This document shows, in pieces, positions 31,517 through 42,038 of a stretch of 64,000 nucleotides of DNA. The DNA comes from Rhodosorus marinus. Its lineage: Eukaryota > Rhodophyta > Stylonematophyceae > Stylonematales > Stylonemataceae. The translations under genes were made by a program, and so were the position numbers. Under the pieces are notes generated by a model. The model did not search any database. It was not told the DNA's origin and saw only the letters and a program-made list of their open reading frames with translations. The DNA lies in contig JAMWBK010000003.1 in NCBI GenBank assembly GCA_029953675.1, positions 1,302,001 through 1,366,000 on the forward strand. The letters run 5' to 3'. Positions within the stretch are counted from its first letter, which is position 1, and every line of letters begins with the position of its first letter.

Positions 31517-32347
31517 ATGATGAGGTTGTGTGGTTTAATTTTTGTCACTCTGGTAGGGTTCACGATGGCGGTTCCATTGATGGAGAAAATTCATCTTGCG
31601 GAGACGGTAGGTTTCGTTCAAGGTGCGGAGCCGGCCGCCCGCGTTCAAACTACGGAGACGGTAGACCGCGTTCAAGGTGCGGAACCGGCAGCCTTCGTGG
31701 ATGCGGAGACGGTAGGCTTCGGTCAAGGTGCGGAGCCGGCAGCCCACGTTCAAGGTGCGGAGCCGGCAGCCCACGTTCAAGGTGCGGAGCCGGCAGCCCA
31801 CGTTCAAGGTGCGGAGCCGGCAGCCCACGTTCAAGCTGCGGAGACGGTAGACCCCGTTCAAGGTACTACGATATTCAGCTGGAATCCGGTATACGCAATT
31901 AATTGGACTGATTTACCCGAAGTAGACTCGGTTCAAGCTGCGGAGACGGTAGACCCCGTTCAAGGTACTAGCGGATTCAGCTGGAATCCGGTATACGCAA
32001 TTAATTGGACTGATTTACCTGAAGTAGACTCGGTTCAAGCTGCGGCGACGGTAGACCCCGTTCAAGGTACTACGATATTCAGCTGGAATCCGGTATACGC
32101 AATTAATTGGACTGATTTACCCGAAGTAGACTTGGTTCAAGCTGCGGAGACGGTAGACCCCGTTCAAGGTACTAGCGGATTCAGCTGGAATCCGGTATAC
32201 GCAATTAATTGGACTGATTTACCTGAAGTAGACTTGGTTCAAGCTGCGGAGACGGTAGACCCCGTTCAAGGTACTAGCGGATTCAGCTGGAATCCGGTAT
32301 ACGCAATTAATTGGACGGATTTACCCGAAGTGCTCCTCGGGGCGTAG
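31517..32347 (+). CDS. Secreted tandem-repeat protein, 276 aa
   Basis: The ATG at 31517 is chosen because it opens a clear signal peptide (MMRLCGLIFVTLVGFTMAVP). A segment with four perfect 9-residue units of the type GAEPAAHVQ (27-bp DNA repeats) follows, then five 34-residue units (102-bp DNA repeats, 31829-32338). Each of these contains FSWNPVYAINWTDLPEV and AAETVDPVQG. The DNA repeats are nearly identical, so they were amplified or homogenised recently. No Cys lies outside the signal region. The protein is unrecognised; acidic repeats, export and repeat turnover suggest a surface, wall or extracellular matrix role. A relative that lacks the signal peptide is at 44.98 kb. Confidence 0.75.
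   Translation: MMRLCGLIFVTLVGFTMAVPLMEKIHLAETVGFVQGAEPAARVQTTETVDRVQGAEPAAFVDAETVGFGQGAEPAAHVQGAEPAAHVQGAEPAAHVQGAEPAAHVQAAETVDPVQGTTIFSWNPVYAINWTDLPEVDSVQAAETVDPVQGTSGFSWNPVYAINWTDLPEVDSVQAAATVDPVQGTTIFSWNPVYAINWTDLPEVDLVQAAETVDPVQGTSGFSWNPVYAINWTDLPEVDLVQAAETVDPVQGTSGFSWNPVYAINWTDLPEVLLGA
31724..32338 (+). repeat. In-frame minisatellites: 4 x 27 bp and 5 x 102 bp
   Basis: The 27-bp unit (CAAGGTGCGGAGCCGGCAGC and seven more bases) starts at 31724, 31751, 31778 and 31805. The 102-bp unit starts at 31829, 31931, 32033, 32135 and 32237. Two alternating forms exist (ACTACGATATTC and ACTAGCGGATTC). Confidence 0.95.
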
Positions 32348-32349
32348 TA

Positions 32350-32960
32350 TTTACTAAAGTTCAGTAAGACCATAAAACAAAGTGCAAAAATCAAGCTGAG
32401 ATAGCTCAGCTAATGTGAGCCAATTAGGCTGGCATTAAAAAACGCATAATCAGTCATCACATACGGAACTATAAGGAGTTCGCTAGGAAAAGAGAAAAGT
32501 ACCTCCTATTAAATTAAATCTGTCCATCCCCCCCACCCCCCACCAAAAAAACCTGGTAGTTTTACTTCCATCTGCTAAATTTCTGTTTCCAGTGCGGGCC
32601 CACCGAGTATGAACGTCTCCGAAGCGTGGAGCCTCCAGTCACTCAGGTCACTCAGGGGATTTGCTAGTGGCGGAACGAGGTACATTTCTGGAAGGAAAGG
32701 CACATCTACTTAATTTCAATAGAAAACAAAATGAGGGGAAAAAAGACTACGCTTTATGCTGGAGGTGCGTTAAGATCGCTCACCTCTGGCATCCAGAGCA
32801 GTGTTCATACGTCATAGTAAGAAACCAGTCGGTGCTTCCTTGGCGGACAAAGATACCCCGTTCCGCAAATAGCAATGACTTAAGTGACTACACGCGTTAG
32901 CCCTGTCCCCACTCGTACGAGCACTACGAAACCGGTTTCAGACGATCACTCTTACCGCAA
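32350..32960. repeat. Dispersed repeat, copy 2 of 2, and non-coding flank
   Basis: Copy 2 of the repeat at 30481-30935 covers about 32350-32740. After that, about 32868-32900 (CCGCAAATAGCAATGACTTA) matches 28936. No gene is recognised up to the family B tail at 33008. Confidence 0.7.
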
Positions 32961-33065
32961 TTCATGACGACCTCACCTGGGTTTATTGGCTTTGGCTTGG
33001 CTTTATTGGACTTTACTGGACTTTACTAGCATAGCCTGAAGCGCTACGCAAGGCGTGAAGATGAA

Positions 33066-36000
33066 CTAATAACTAGGGAGAGAAGCATGCAACCCCAGGC
33101 GCCGATGGCGCGCCTCGGAAAGCATGTCGCTGGAATATCGCCAAAGGGAGACACTTAAACGCCTCAAGAGCGCCAAATATTCAGTAGGATGCTCAGCAAA
33201 ACATTTCCGCAACCACTCTAAACCCGACTTATCGACGTGACCAAAGCTTTCCACAATGAATGGCTGGAACCGGTGAGAGCGACCCTCAGCGCAAGTCAGA
33301 CTGGCCATGCTCTCAGCATACCGTCGTTCCTTAACTCTTCGAAGGGCTGAAGCCGCGGCCCCCCGGCGGCGGGCGGCTGCGGTGAGGTGGGCGCTGGCCA
33401 CGGGGCAGGTAATCGCAAGGTCCACATATGTTGAGCGTCTGGCAGCAGCGTCGGAGACGAGGAGATCGGCTATACAACGGGGCGGTGCAGAGTCCGAGAT
33501 GGATCTGGGCAGTTCCGACTCAACCTCAACCGTATGCCCTATCCGAGTCAAAAATTCGCTGAGGATGTACTTGAGGCGAGTGTGACGCCTCGTACGGAGA
33601 CCTCGCAACAGTCCGCAGGAACCCAGGAAGTGGTAGCCACAAGCGTCAATCCGGCTCTCACATCCCTGACAGAAAGACGGCCGATTAGAGTGCCACGGAG
33701 CCTGTGGCAAACCGAGATAGATCCGTGCGGCAGAACGGAACTGGAAAGCATCGAGACGATGACTCAATGACGACGGTAGAGTGGTTAACCACAAGTGCGA
33801 GAGGTGGCCTCCCATGCCGCGGAGACGAGCGGCAGTGGTAGGCGGCGTGAGAGGAGAATTGAGCATGACTGTGTGAGCGGCACTGTGTTGGCCCCAGGTG
33901 AGGCTATGTTGAATCACATCAGCGCGGGAGCTCCACAATCGGCTCAAACCCGGGTAGTCTGCAACAGGGGACCCGGGGCTAGCCTCTCCGTCATCGGCAA
34001 GAACTCGGTCGAGGGGACAATCCTCAATCGCTTCAGCTCGTCCCCATAACAGCTCCCTCCAGGAACGAAAGCGGGACCGATTTGCGTCCGGCACGGCGTT
34101 GCACCTCCTGAACGCGTGTTGAAGACAATCATAAATTGTCAAAAGCGGGGGCGGCAGGGTCACTGGATCCTCGTTGGTCAAAGCTCGAGCCAAGAGGCAG
34201 GCACTTCGCATCTGGAAGGTCACCAACGTTCGCAGCGCGGTAGCCCAGGAGGCAACCGCCGCTGGCGAGCATACCAGCCCACGGTCTGCGACGCCGAATC
34301 CCCTAATCGCAACGGTAGAGCGATCTGTGCACGAATTAAGTCCCTGTCGGGAGCAGCTTCAAGATCGAGGGGCTCATCCAAGAGCGTTCCCCAGTGTTGC
34401 AGGGTCATTTCGTCGGCTGTAGCCGCGATCCACGAGCCCCAAGCTGGAGGCAGGCTGCGCAACCAGTAGTTGAGTCTGGGACCGGCACAAAAGCGGGAAA
34501 GCAAGCAGGCCGATTGCAGCATGCTGTCGGGTAGGTGCTCAATGGCGTCGGTGAGTTGCTTGTGCCGTGCCAAAACTCGCTCGCAGGATGCTTGGACAAA
34601 GTTGTCAGTCCCCAATCCGACGCCGTGGTGTTCGAACCCTTCACGTTCGCTGATTAGTCGCAGAGTGGGTGGCAAAGAGTTCAGCGACACGTCCCTCGCG
34701 GGGAGAAAGCGACATTTTTCTGTTTCCACAGTCAAACCGACGCGACGTGCAATCGCTTCGATCGCGGTCAGTCCCCTAGCCAGGGTGTCAGGGGTGCCCA
34801 GCAATGTTACGTCATCGTGGTACGCGCAGATTCGAAGATCCGAGACCTCAGTCGAAAGACGTAAAAGTACGAGCTGTAGGGCACAGGCATGAAGAAGAGG
34901 TCCGCAAGGGTCGCCTTGTTGGACGCCAGTATGTGCTTGAAAAACAGTGCCCTCCGTTGTCAAGTAGGGGAGGCTCTCCCCTCCGTAAATACCCGATAGA
35001 AACGGCCACGCCTCCGGAAACACACGTCGGAGCACCTCTAGCGCATGCGTCCGCGACACGCTGTTGAATGCGTTCCGGAAATCAACCACCAAGACTCCCC
35101 AATCCGGCCTACTGGCGCGTTCTAGCTCGATCCCATGGGTGATCAGTTCGCAACCCCCAGAAAATCCCACCCCTACTTGCAAGGGCGCCATAAAAGCTGT
35201 GACGCGCTGGCGAAGGCGCTGGCATAGCCACCTCCCGGCTAACTTCCGTAGGCTCTCCACCATCCCGATCGGCCGGAGACGCGGGTGGGCCGGCTGGTGG
35301 TCAGGTTTCGTGAGCAAGCAAAGCTGTGCCTGCCGGAGATGTTCCCATGGCGCAGACGCACCCGATACGCCCTGGAACAACTTGTTAAGGATCCTCAGAA
35401 GCGCGCTCTGGCCAGGCTGGCTCAGGGCCTGCAATAGCTCTGTTCTTAGTCCGGAGGGTCCGGGACAGCGTCCCCGACGCGAGGTAGGAAGCAAATCCTC
35501 CAGGTCAGACTCACTGAGCGTCAGATCGATGCGAAACCTGGCCAACTCCGGACGGTCCAAGAATACCTCGAATTCAGGGGACAAATCCACGTCGGACTCA
35601 GGGAACAAAGACGACACCGTCTGGGCGAGACTATCATCGTAGGGGAGGACAGGCGCCTGGCCCTCCAAAACCCGCGCCGCTCGACTTAAATCGCCCACTG
35701 CTACCAATTTCTGTACTCGAGCCGGCACGGGCGACACTGTGCCATGCCGAGTCCGACGGGCGGGTGGTGCTGACGACGCCAAATAGCTGCGCTGTAGTAC
35801 TTCGAAGTCTCCCTTCAAGAACAGGGCCAGTCGGTCTCGTACTCGCCATCTGCGCTCCGATGTGTGAATGGGGGCCAGAATCAGGCGCGGCATGACCCCC
35901 AGAAAAACCCAAATGACTGTGTCCCGAATGTTGCGAGCCAGGCTCGTGAAGATGAAATCGAGAATGGTTCCAGCTACTAGAAGGTCTCCACGAGGAAGGA

Positions 36001-36136
36001 CGACTGGGGGAATGCCCCCACGGAGGGGAAGCGAGCCTCCTTCCAAAGAAATCCACCGCCGGAGCCAACTCCGAAAACGCGTACGCCAAATGCCCCAGTC
36101 TCCGCCCTCCTTCAGGACATAAGACTGTAGATCCAT
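33066..36136 (-). pseudogene. Family B ORF2: RT and restriction-like endonuclease, one frameshift
   Basis: It starts MDLQSYVLKEGGDWGIWRTR. RT motifs: GRCPGPSGLRTELL (about 223-236), LRPIGMVESLRKLAGRW, motif A VLVVDFRNAFNSVSR (Asp 352), motif B TGVQQGDPCGPLLHAC (about 403-418), motif C CAYHDDVTLLG (YHDD 439-442) and VGLTVETEKC (motif D). One lost base near 34.3 kb turns LRLGGFGV into LRLGDSAS. After it, 34226-33066 stays open with a finger C-x2-C-x9-H-x4-C (CQGCESRIDACGYHFLGSC), the endonuclease core IADLLVSDAAARRSTYVDLA, then KERRYAESMA and VESFGHV. The H in YHDD is unusual for RTs. This is the best template in the window for the protein. Confidence 0.92.
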
Positions 36137-36137
36137 A

Positions 36138-36155
36138 GGCTGCGACCTCGCAGCC
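36138..36155 (-). promoter_or_regulatory. Family B ORF1-ORF2 junction hairpin, copy 1
   Basis: A perfect 8-bp inverted repeat, GGCTGCGA/TCGCAGCC, ends one base before the ORF2 ATG at 36136. Confidence 0.7.
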
Positions 36156-36167
36156 GTGCCTGGAGCG

Positions 36168-37577
36168 CTAATCGTGCTTCTCCCCCTTAGACCCGGGGGA
36201 GTCGGTCCTCGCTCTCTTACCTCCTATCCGCACCAAAGTCGTGAGCCGCCCACTCCGCGAGGCTCGCGGAACGGATCCCGCGGGCTTCAGCAAAGTAACC
36301 TGGGCGTCAACCACCGCCATGCCCTCAGTCTGCTCCCCTGCCTCACCACTCTCGCTGGAAGTAGTGCTGGAAGCAGAGCCCTCCAAAATCCCCACCCGCT
36401 GCAGCTCTGTCTTGTAGCGCGAAGTCAGCACAAGTCGCCTCTCCAGATCGAAGAAATTGGAAACCGCCATGCGCAGGTGACGAGGGCCCGACCGGAACCG
36501 CTCCAACAAGATCCTCTCAAGGCGCTGAATCCGTAGCCAATGGATCGCTGCCGCCTTCACGCTGCTCTCATGCTCAGAGAGCCCTGCCGTTTCTCCCGGA
36601 GACAGGAAATTGCCCGAGAAACGGTCAAAATCGAAGTGCAAAACCACCTGCGGGTTGCAGCGCAGCCACCGGGCGCTCTCAGGCCACTGCTCGGTAGGCT
36701 TCGCCAGCAAGGCCTCCAGGTACTTGGCGGCGGTTGCGGAGACCAAAAACAGCACATCGCGGCCCTCATAGTTTGCGAAGAAGAAATCACCCCGGCTGCA
36801 CCCTAACGATTCCGCAAAAGTGTCCCGGAAGTCTCGCATAGACGGAACCTGTCCTCGTGTAGTCTGGGGCCGGACATTTCGCACCCACAGAAATTGGAGA
36901 GTGGTCTCCACAGGTCCATCCTGAGGCTCGCGAGATGGTAGGAAACGGAGCATAGCCGCCGTACGTGTGGCAGTGGTGCCCTTCCGCAAGACTGATGCGT
37001 ACGAAGCGCCCCCCTTGCGGCCACCACGTGCCCCCGAAGTAGCCGGGAGCTGGTGACCACCTGAGGGCTGGTCCAAGAGAGGGAAGTCCACAGCTGCAGT
37101 CTCCTCCACACCGGTTGCCGCACAGTCACCACCACCATTGCCTCAAGTCCCCGAGCGCTGAAGCGCGTTTTGGCCCGGCCTGCCGCTCCCCAACGTCGTA
37201 CTGTCCGGCGCAGAAGCAAAAGCCCTCGCCTGTCCCGGGACAGGTTCATGTTGATTGACCGGATGTTGACTGCCTTCAGCCAACGCTGCCACTCTGGGGC
37301 ATTTCAAATTCTCGTCCGAATTTGAATTTGACCTGGCCAGCAATCCCGATTCCAGCCCACCTAGCTTCTGGGTGAGCTGAGGGAGCACTCCAGGATCACT
37401 CGCAGCCGTGATCAGGCTGGTGACAGCGGAGATAAGTGCACGCGCCTGGGTGCCAGAAGCGCCTTCCAAGTCAACCTCGGAAGAAAAGGTGCCGCAGCTG
37501 AGGCGAACACGGAGTCCCCCACCTGGCAGTGCCTCCTTGGGAGGAGGCTCCGTCGAGCGCGGAGATATCCCTACCAT
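36168..37577 (-). pseudogene. Family B ORF1, one nonsense codon
   Basis: From the ATG at 37577 (MVGISPRSTEPPPKEALPGG) the frame runs 469 codons to the TAG at 36168-36170, broken only by a TGA at 37143-37145. At this site the chimeric ORF1 at 19.56 kb has CGA (Arg). A helical segment (ARALISAVTSLITAASDPGV, LTQKLGGLESG) is followed by a Gly-rich part and a core starting LQFLWVRNVRPQTTRGQVPS that parallels the family A RNVRP core. The C-terminus carries basic patches (GGKRARTDSPG). Probably an RNA-binding ORF1 protein; no zinc knuckle is seen. Confidence 0.85.
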
Positions 37578-37854
37578 CCTGAGGGAATCCGCAAAGGAAA
37601 CGTTGCACCACCAATATGAAACCGCACCGAGAGAATAATCGACCAAACCCAACCCAAATAGGAAAGGCCCCGCAACACACCCACCCGGAAGACAGAAGTA
37701 GTTGCAAATGCAAACGACGCCCCGCGGAAAATCGAGGGGAAGGCGTACCAGAGGAAGCGCTTCCCGTAAACGAACACGCTCGCGACCGAAAAAGAAACAA
37801 AACCCCAATCCTCGACAACAACTACGCTGGACCCCGGACTTGCTCAACTCGCAT

Positions 37855-39208
37855 GTTAGCATAGCCTAAAGCGCTACGCAAACTTTGAAAAGGAAATAAG
37901 AACTAGGTAGGGAAGCGTGCAAACCCAGGCGCCCATGGCGCGCCTCGGCAAGCATGCTGCTCGAATATCGCAACAGAGAGACACTTAAACTCCGAAAAAG
38001 TTCCAAGTTTCAACAGGATGCTAAGTAAAACCTTTCCGCAACCACTCCAAACCCGCCTTCTCCACGTGACCAAAGCTTTCCACAATGAAAGGCTGGAACC
38101 GGTGGGAGCGACCCTCAGCGCGAGGCAGACTGGCCATACTCTGAGCATACCGTCGTTCCTTCACGCGGCGAAGGGCCCAAGCAGTTGCTCCCCGGTGGCG
38201 GGTGGCAGCCGTGAGATGGGCGCTTGCCACAGGGCATGTAATCGCGAGTTCAACGTATGCTGCGCGTCTGGCGGCAGCATCAGAGACGAGGAGATCTGCG
38301 ATACAGCGGGGCGGTGCCCTGTCCGAGACCGATCTGGGTAGTTCCGATTCCACCTCAACCGTATGCACTACCCGAGTCAAACATTCGCTGAGAATGTACT
38401 TGAAGCGAGTGTGACGCCTCGTACGAAGACCTCTCAACAGTCTGCCTGAACCTGAGAAATGGTAACCACAAGCATCGATCCGACTCTCACATCCCTGACA
38501 GAAAGACGGCCGCTTAGAGTGCCATGGAGCTTGTGGCAAACCCAGGTAAATCCGTGCGGCAGAGCGAGACTGGAACCCATCCAGACGGTGACCCAGTGAT
38601 GACGGCAGGGTCGTTAACCACAAATGTGAAAGATGGCCTCCCATGCCGTGGAGGCGAGCAGCGGTGGTAGGCGGTGTGTGGGGAGAGTTGAGCAAGGTTG
38701 CGTGAGCGGCACTGTGTTAGCCCCAGGTGGGGCTATGTTGAATCACATCAGTGCGCGAGCTCCCCAATCGGCTCAGACCCGGGTAATCGGCAACCGGTGA
38801 CCCGGGGCTAGCTTCCCCCTCGTCGGCGAGTACTCTGTCGATGGGAGAGTCCTCGAGCGCCTCAGTTCGTCCCCATAACAGCTCCTTCCAGGAGCGAAAT
38901 CTGGATCGGCTCACGTCCCGCACGGCGCTGCACTTACTGAATGCCAGTTGCAGAGCATCATAGATACTCAAAAGCGGTGGCGGAAGGGTCACGGGGTCTT
39001 CGTTAGCAGTGCTCTAGCCAAAAGGCAAGCACTTCGCACCCGAAAACTCACCAAGGTGTGAAACGCGGTAGCCCAGGAGGCGACCGCCGCAGCCGAGTAT
39101 ACGAGTCCACGGTCGGCCACTCCAAATCCGCCTAATCGTAAAAGTAGGGCAATCTGGCCACGAAATAGGTCCCCGTCAGGAGCGGCTTCCACATCCAGGG
39201 GTTCATCC
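37855..39208 (-). pseudogene. Family B copy 2: thumb, finger, endonuclease and 3' UTR
   Basis: Minus strand. 39192-38989 (DGDLFRGQIALLLRLGGFGV) and 38992-38717 (VTLPPPLLSIYDALQLAFSK region) lead into 38695-38021, which holds the Cys/His finger CQGCESRIDACGYHFSGSGR (last Cys now Arg), the endonuclease core CIADLLVSDAAARRAAYVEL and VESFGHVEKAGLEW. The 3' UTR ends at GCTATGCTA (37855-37866), directly joined to the 5' end of copy 1. Confidence 0.88.
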
Positions 39209-39283
39209 CGACTTTACGAGCATAGCCTGAAACGCTACGCAAGGCGTGAAGATGAACTAATAACTAGGGAGGGAAGCATGCAG
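39209..39283 (-). mobile_element. Short family B 3' end inserted in family B copy 2
   Basis: About 75 bp of B 3' UTR plus a single tail unit (GTAAAGTCG as minus strand) interrupts ORF2 between DEPLD and the upstream GTLL. The ORF now ends ACFPP. At most 2 bp of target is duplicated, so this joint differs from the others. Confidence 0.8.
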
Positions 39284-41041
39284 CCAAGAGCGTTCCGCAG
39301 TGCTTCAGCGTCGCCTCATCCGCCTTAGCTGCCATCCACGAGCCCCAGTGCGGTGGAAGGCTTCGCAGCCAGTAATTCAGTCGGGGGCCGGCACAAAAAT
39401 GGGAGAGCAGGCAAGCCGATTGGAGCATGCTGTCCGGTAGGCGCTCAATGGCGTCGGTGAGCTGCTTATGGCGTACTAAAACTCGTTCGAAAGAGTCTTG
39501 GACAAAGTTCTCACTCCCCAAACCGACGCCATGGTGCTCGAGCTCCGCATGTTCACCAAAGGCTCGGAGACTAGGTGGCAGGGAGCCCCTCGAAACTTCA
39601 CGCGGGCCGAGAAAACGGCATTTTTCGGGTTCCACGGTTGGACCTACTCCACGTGCGATTGCTTCGATCTGGGTCAATCCCCGAGCCAAGTGCTCAGGGG
39701 TGCCCAGCAACGTCACATCGTCGTGGTAGGCACAGATGCGAAGCTCCAGCACCTCAGCCGCCAGTCGCTGGAGCACGAGCTGGAGGGCACATGCGTGAAG
39801 TACAGGCCCACAAGGATCACCCTGTTGAACGCCAGTACGTGCTGCAAAAACAGAGCCCTTCGTTGTCAAGTAAGCGAGGCTCCCCCCTCCGTAAATACCG
39901 GATAGGAACGACCACGCCTCCGGGAATATCCTTCGAATCACCTCCAAAGCATGCGTCCGCGAGACGCTGTTGAACGCGTTACGGAAGTCAACCACCAAAA
40001 CGCCCCAATCCGGCCTACTGGCTCGCTCGAGCTCGAACGCATGAGTGATCATTTCGCAACCCCCGGAAAATCCCACCCCTACCTGCCAAGGCGCCATAAA
40101 AGCGGTGACTCGCTTGCGTAGGCGCTAGCATAGCCACCTCCCGGCGAGCTTCCGTAGACTCTCGGCCATGCCGATCGGCCGGAGACGCGGGTGTGCAGGC
40201 TCGTGGTCGGGTTTCGTTAGCAAGCAAAGCTGTGCCCGTCGAAGATGGTCCCAAGGGGCAGACGCACCCCCTGCACCCTGGAATAGCGTATTCAGGACCT
40301 TCACCAGTGCGCTCTGGCCTGGCTTGCTCAAGGCCTGAAGTAATTCCGTTCGTAGCCCAGAGGGTCCAGACAGCGTCCACGCCGGGAGGTCCGGAGCAAA
40401 TTCTCCAGATCAGCCTCACGGAGCGTCTGGTCGATCCGAAACCTGGCTAACTCTGGACGGTCTAAAAATGCCTCGAATTCGGGGAGCAAGTCGACGTCGG
40501 ACGAGGGGAACAACGCCGACGCAGTCTGGTCGAGGCTCTCGTCGCAGGGGAGTACAGGCACCTGACATTCCAAGACCCGTGCCGCTCGGCTCAGGTCGCC
40601 AACCGCCACCAATTTCTGCACTCGAGTCGTCCTAGGCGAGGCTGTCCCAGCACGAGTCCTCCGGCCGGATGCCTCGGATGGCGCCAAGTAGCTCTGCTGC
40701 AATACCTCAAATTCCCCCTTCAGGAACATGGCCAGTCGTTCTCGGACGCGCCATCTGCGCTCCGATGTGTGAGTGGGAGCCAGAATAAGTCGCGGCATGA
40801 CTCCCAAAAATTCCCACATAGCGACGTCCCGTTGATTGCTCGCCAGATTCTGGAAAAGAAAATCCAGGATTGTCCCAGCCATGGAGAGCTCTCCTCGAGG
40901 GAGGACAAGAGGCGGAATCCTTCCCCGGAGGGGTAAGGAGCCTCCTTCCAAAGAAATCCATCGCCGGAGCCAACTCCGCAGGCGCGTGCGCCAGATGCCC
41001 CAGTCTCCGCCCTCCTTGAGGACACAAGACTGCAGGTCCAC
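39284..41041 (-). pseudogene. Family B copy 2: ORF2 N-terminal and RT part
   Basis: The start codon is GTG (41041-41039) where copy 1 has ATG. A frameshift at about 40370 (GRCLDPLGYERN for GRCPGPSGLRTE) and a TAG in WLC*RLRK (about 40130) break it. 40097-39264 is open with motif A VLVVDFRNAFNSVSR, motif B TGVQQGDPCGPVLHAC and motif C CAYHDDVTLLG. YHDD is conserved despite other divergence from copy 1. Confidence 0.9.
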
Positions 41042-41042
41042 T

Positions 41043-41060
41043 GGCTGCGACCTCGCAGCG
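41043..41060 (-). promoter_or_regulatory. Family B ORF1-ORF2 junction hairpin, copy 2
   Basis: The same inverted repeat with 7 of 8 pairs kept (outer pair lost), just before the GTG that replaces the ORF2 ATG. Confidence 0.6.
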
Positions 41061-41824
41061 GTGCCCGGGGAGCTAATCGTGCTTCTCCCCCTTAGACCCC
41101 CGGGAGTCGGTCCTCGCGCGCTTGCCTCCTAACCTCACCAAACTGTTCAACCGGCCACTCCGCGAGGCTCGTGGGATGGCTCCCCCGGGATTCAACAAAG
41201 TAATAGGGGTGTTCTCGACCGACATGCCCTGCGGCTCCCCTTCCTCGCCACCCGCACTGGAATTGGTGCTTGGAACAAAGCCCTCTAATACTTCCAAACG
41301 CCGGGCTCTTCCTTGTGACTTGAGGCCAGCACAAGGTGTCTCTCCCGGTCAAAAAAGGTAGAGGCGGCTGCGCGCAGATGGAGTGGACCCGACGCAAAAC
41401 GCTCCAACAGTATCCGCTCCAGGCGATGGATGCGAAGCCAATGAATGGCTGCAGCTTTCACACTGGTCTCGTGCTCAGACAGTCCCGCTGTTTCTCCGGG
41501 AGAGAAGAGAGTGCCGGAAAAACGGTCGAACCCGAAATGCAATACGACCTGGGGTTGAGAACGCAACCAGCGGGCGCTCTCAGGCCACAGCTCGGTAGGC
41601 TTCTCCAGCAGGGCTTGCAGGTACGTGGCAGCGGTTGCAGTGACCACAAAGAGGACATCGCGACCCTCATAATTTGCGAAAATGAAGTCTTCGCGGCTAC
41701 ACCCCAAAGACTACGCAAAAGTATCCTGAAAATCTCGCATGGACGGGACCTGGCCCCGTGTAGTCTGGGGCCGGACGTTGCGCACCCAGAGAAATTTGCA
41801 AAGTAGTCGCCGCAGGCCCGCCCT

Positions 41825-42038
41825 GCTGCTCGCGCAGGGCGGGCCGCGAACGCCCTGACCGTCTTCAATCGTTGTTTACCCGCTTAAGTTTCCTGCTGGT
41901 AAAGTCCAGTTTCCTGCTGTGGCGCATGAATGCCGCTTTGATGTTGGAGGCGCGAGTACTTCGCCGCGCTTAGTCTTTTTTTCCCCTCGGGGGTTTTTTT
42001 TTTCAGCCTCCGATTAAACCATTCGTTCGCTGCTCGCG
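41825..42038 (+). mobile_element. Family C 3' fragment with 10-bp target duplication and inverted filler
   Basis: GCTGCTCGCG at 41825-41834 recurs at 42029-42038. The 184-bp C fragment (41845-42028) ends CCATTCGTTC. Between the left duplication and the fragment are 10 bases (CAGGGCGGGC) that are the reverse complement of the adjacent B sequence GCCCGCCCTG, a templated filler. Confidence 0.85.
41887..41919 (+). mobile_element. Tail-only family B insertion (9 bp) with 12-bp duplication
   Basis: AGTTTCCTGCTG at 41887-41898 is repeated at 41908-41919 around GTAAAGTCC, which is the family B tail unit. It sits inside the family C fragment; five other C copies have the uninterrupted sequence. Confidence 0.75.

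Larger units (their letters stand above)
33008..37860 (-). mobile_element. Family B non-LTR retrotransposon, near full length (4.85 kb)
   Basis: Minus strand, in order: 5' leader 37860-37578, ORF1 37577-36168, a 31-nt junction with hairpin, ORF2 36136-33066, and a 3' UTR with an AGGCGC/GCGCCT hairpin ending in the tail AGTAAAGTCC x 2 (33008-33027 on the plus strand as GGACTTTACT). It is defective only by one TGA in ORF1 and one frameshift in ORF2. Its 5' end directly abuts the 3' end of another B copy. The R2-like layout (RT, Cys/His finger, restriction-like endonuclease) implies target-primed reverse transcription. Confidence 0.9.

Noticed and set aside
31535-31861. Minus-strand repeat ORF (RLRTLNVGC units)
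   Set aside because: Shadow of the 27-bp repeats in the plus-strand gene, which has a signal peptide and the longer frame.
31724-32338. CRISPR array
   Set aside because: The repeats are directly adjacent, in frame within one ORF, with no spacers. This is a minisatellite in a eukaryotic gene.
34116-36536. Several plus-strand ORFs of 80-190 codons across 34-37 kb
   Set aside because: They are antisense shadows of the family B ORF1 and ORF2, which carry the RT and endonuclease motifs.
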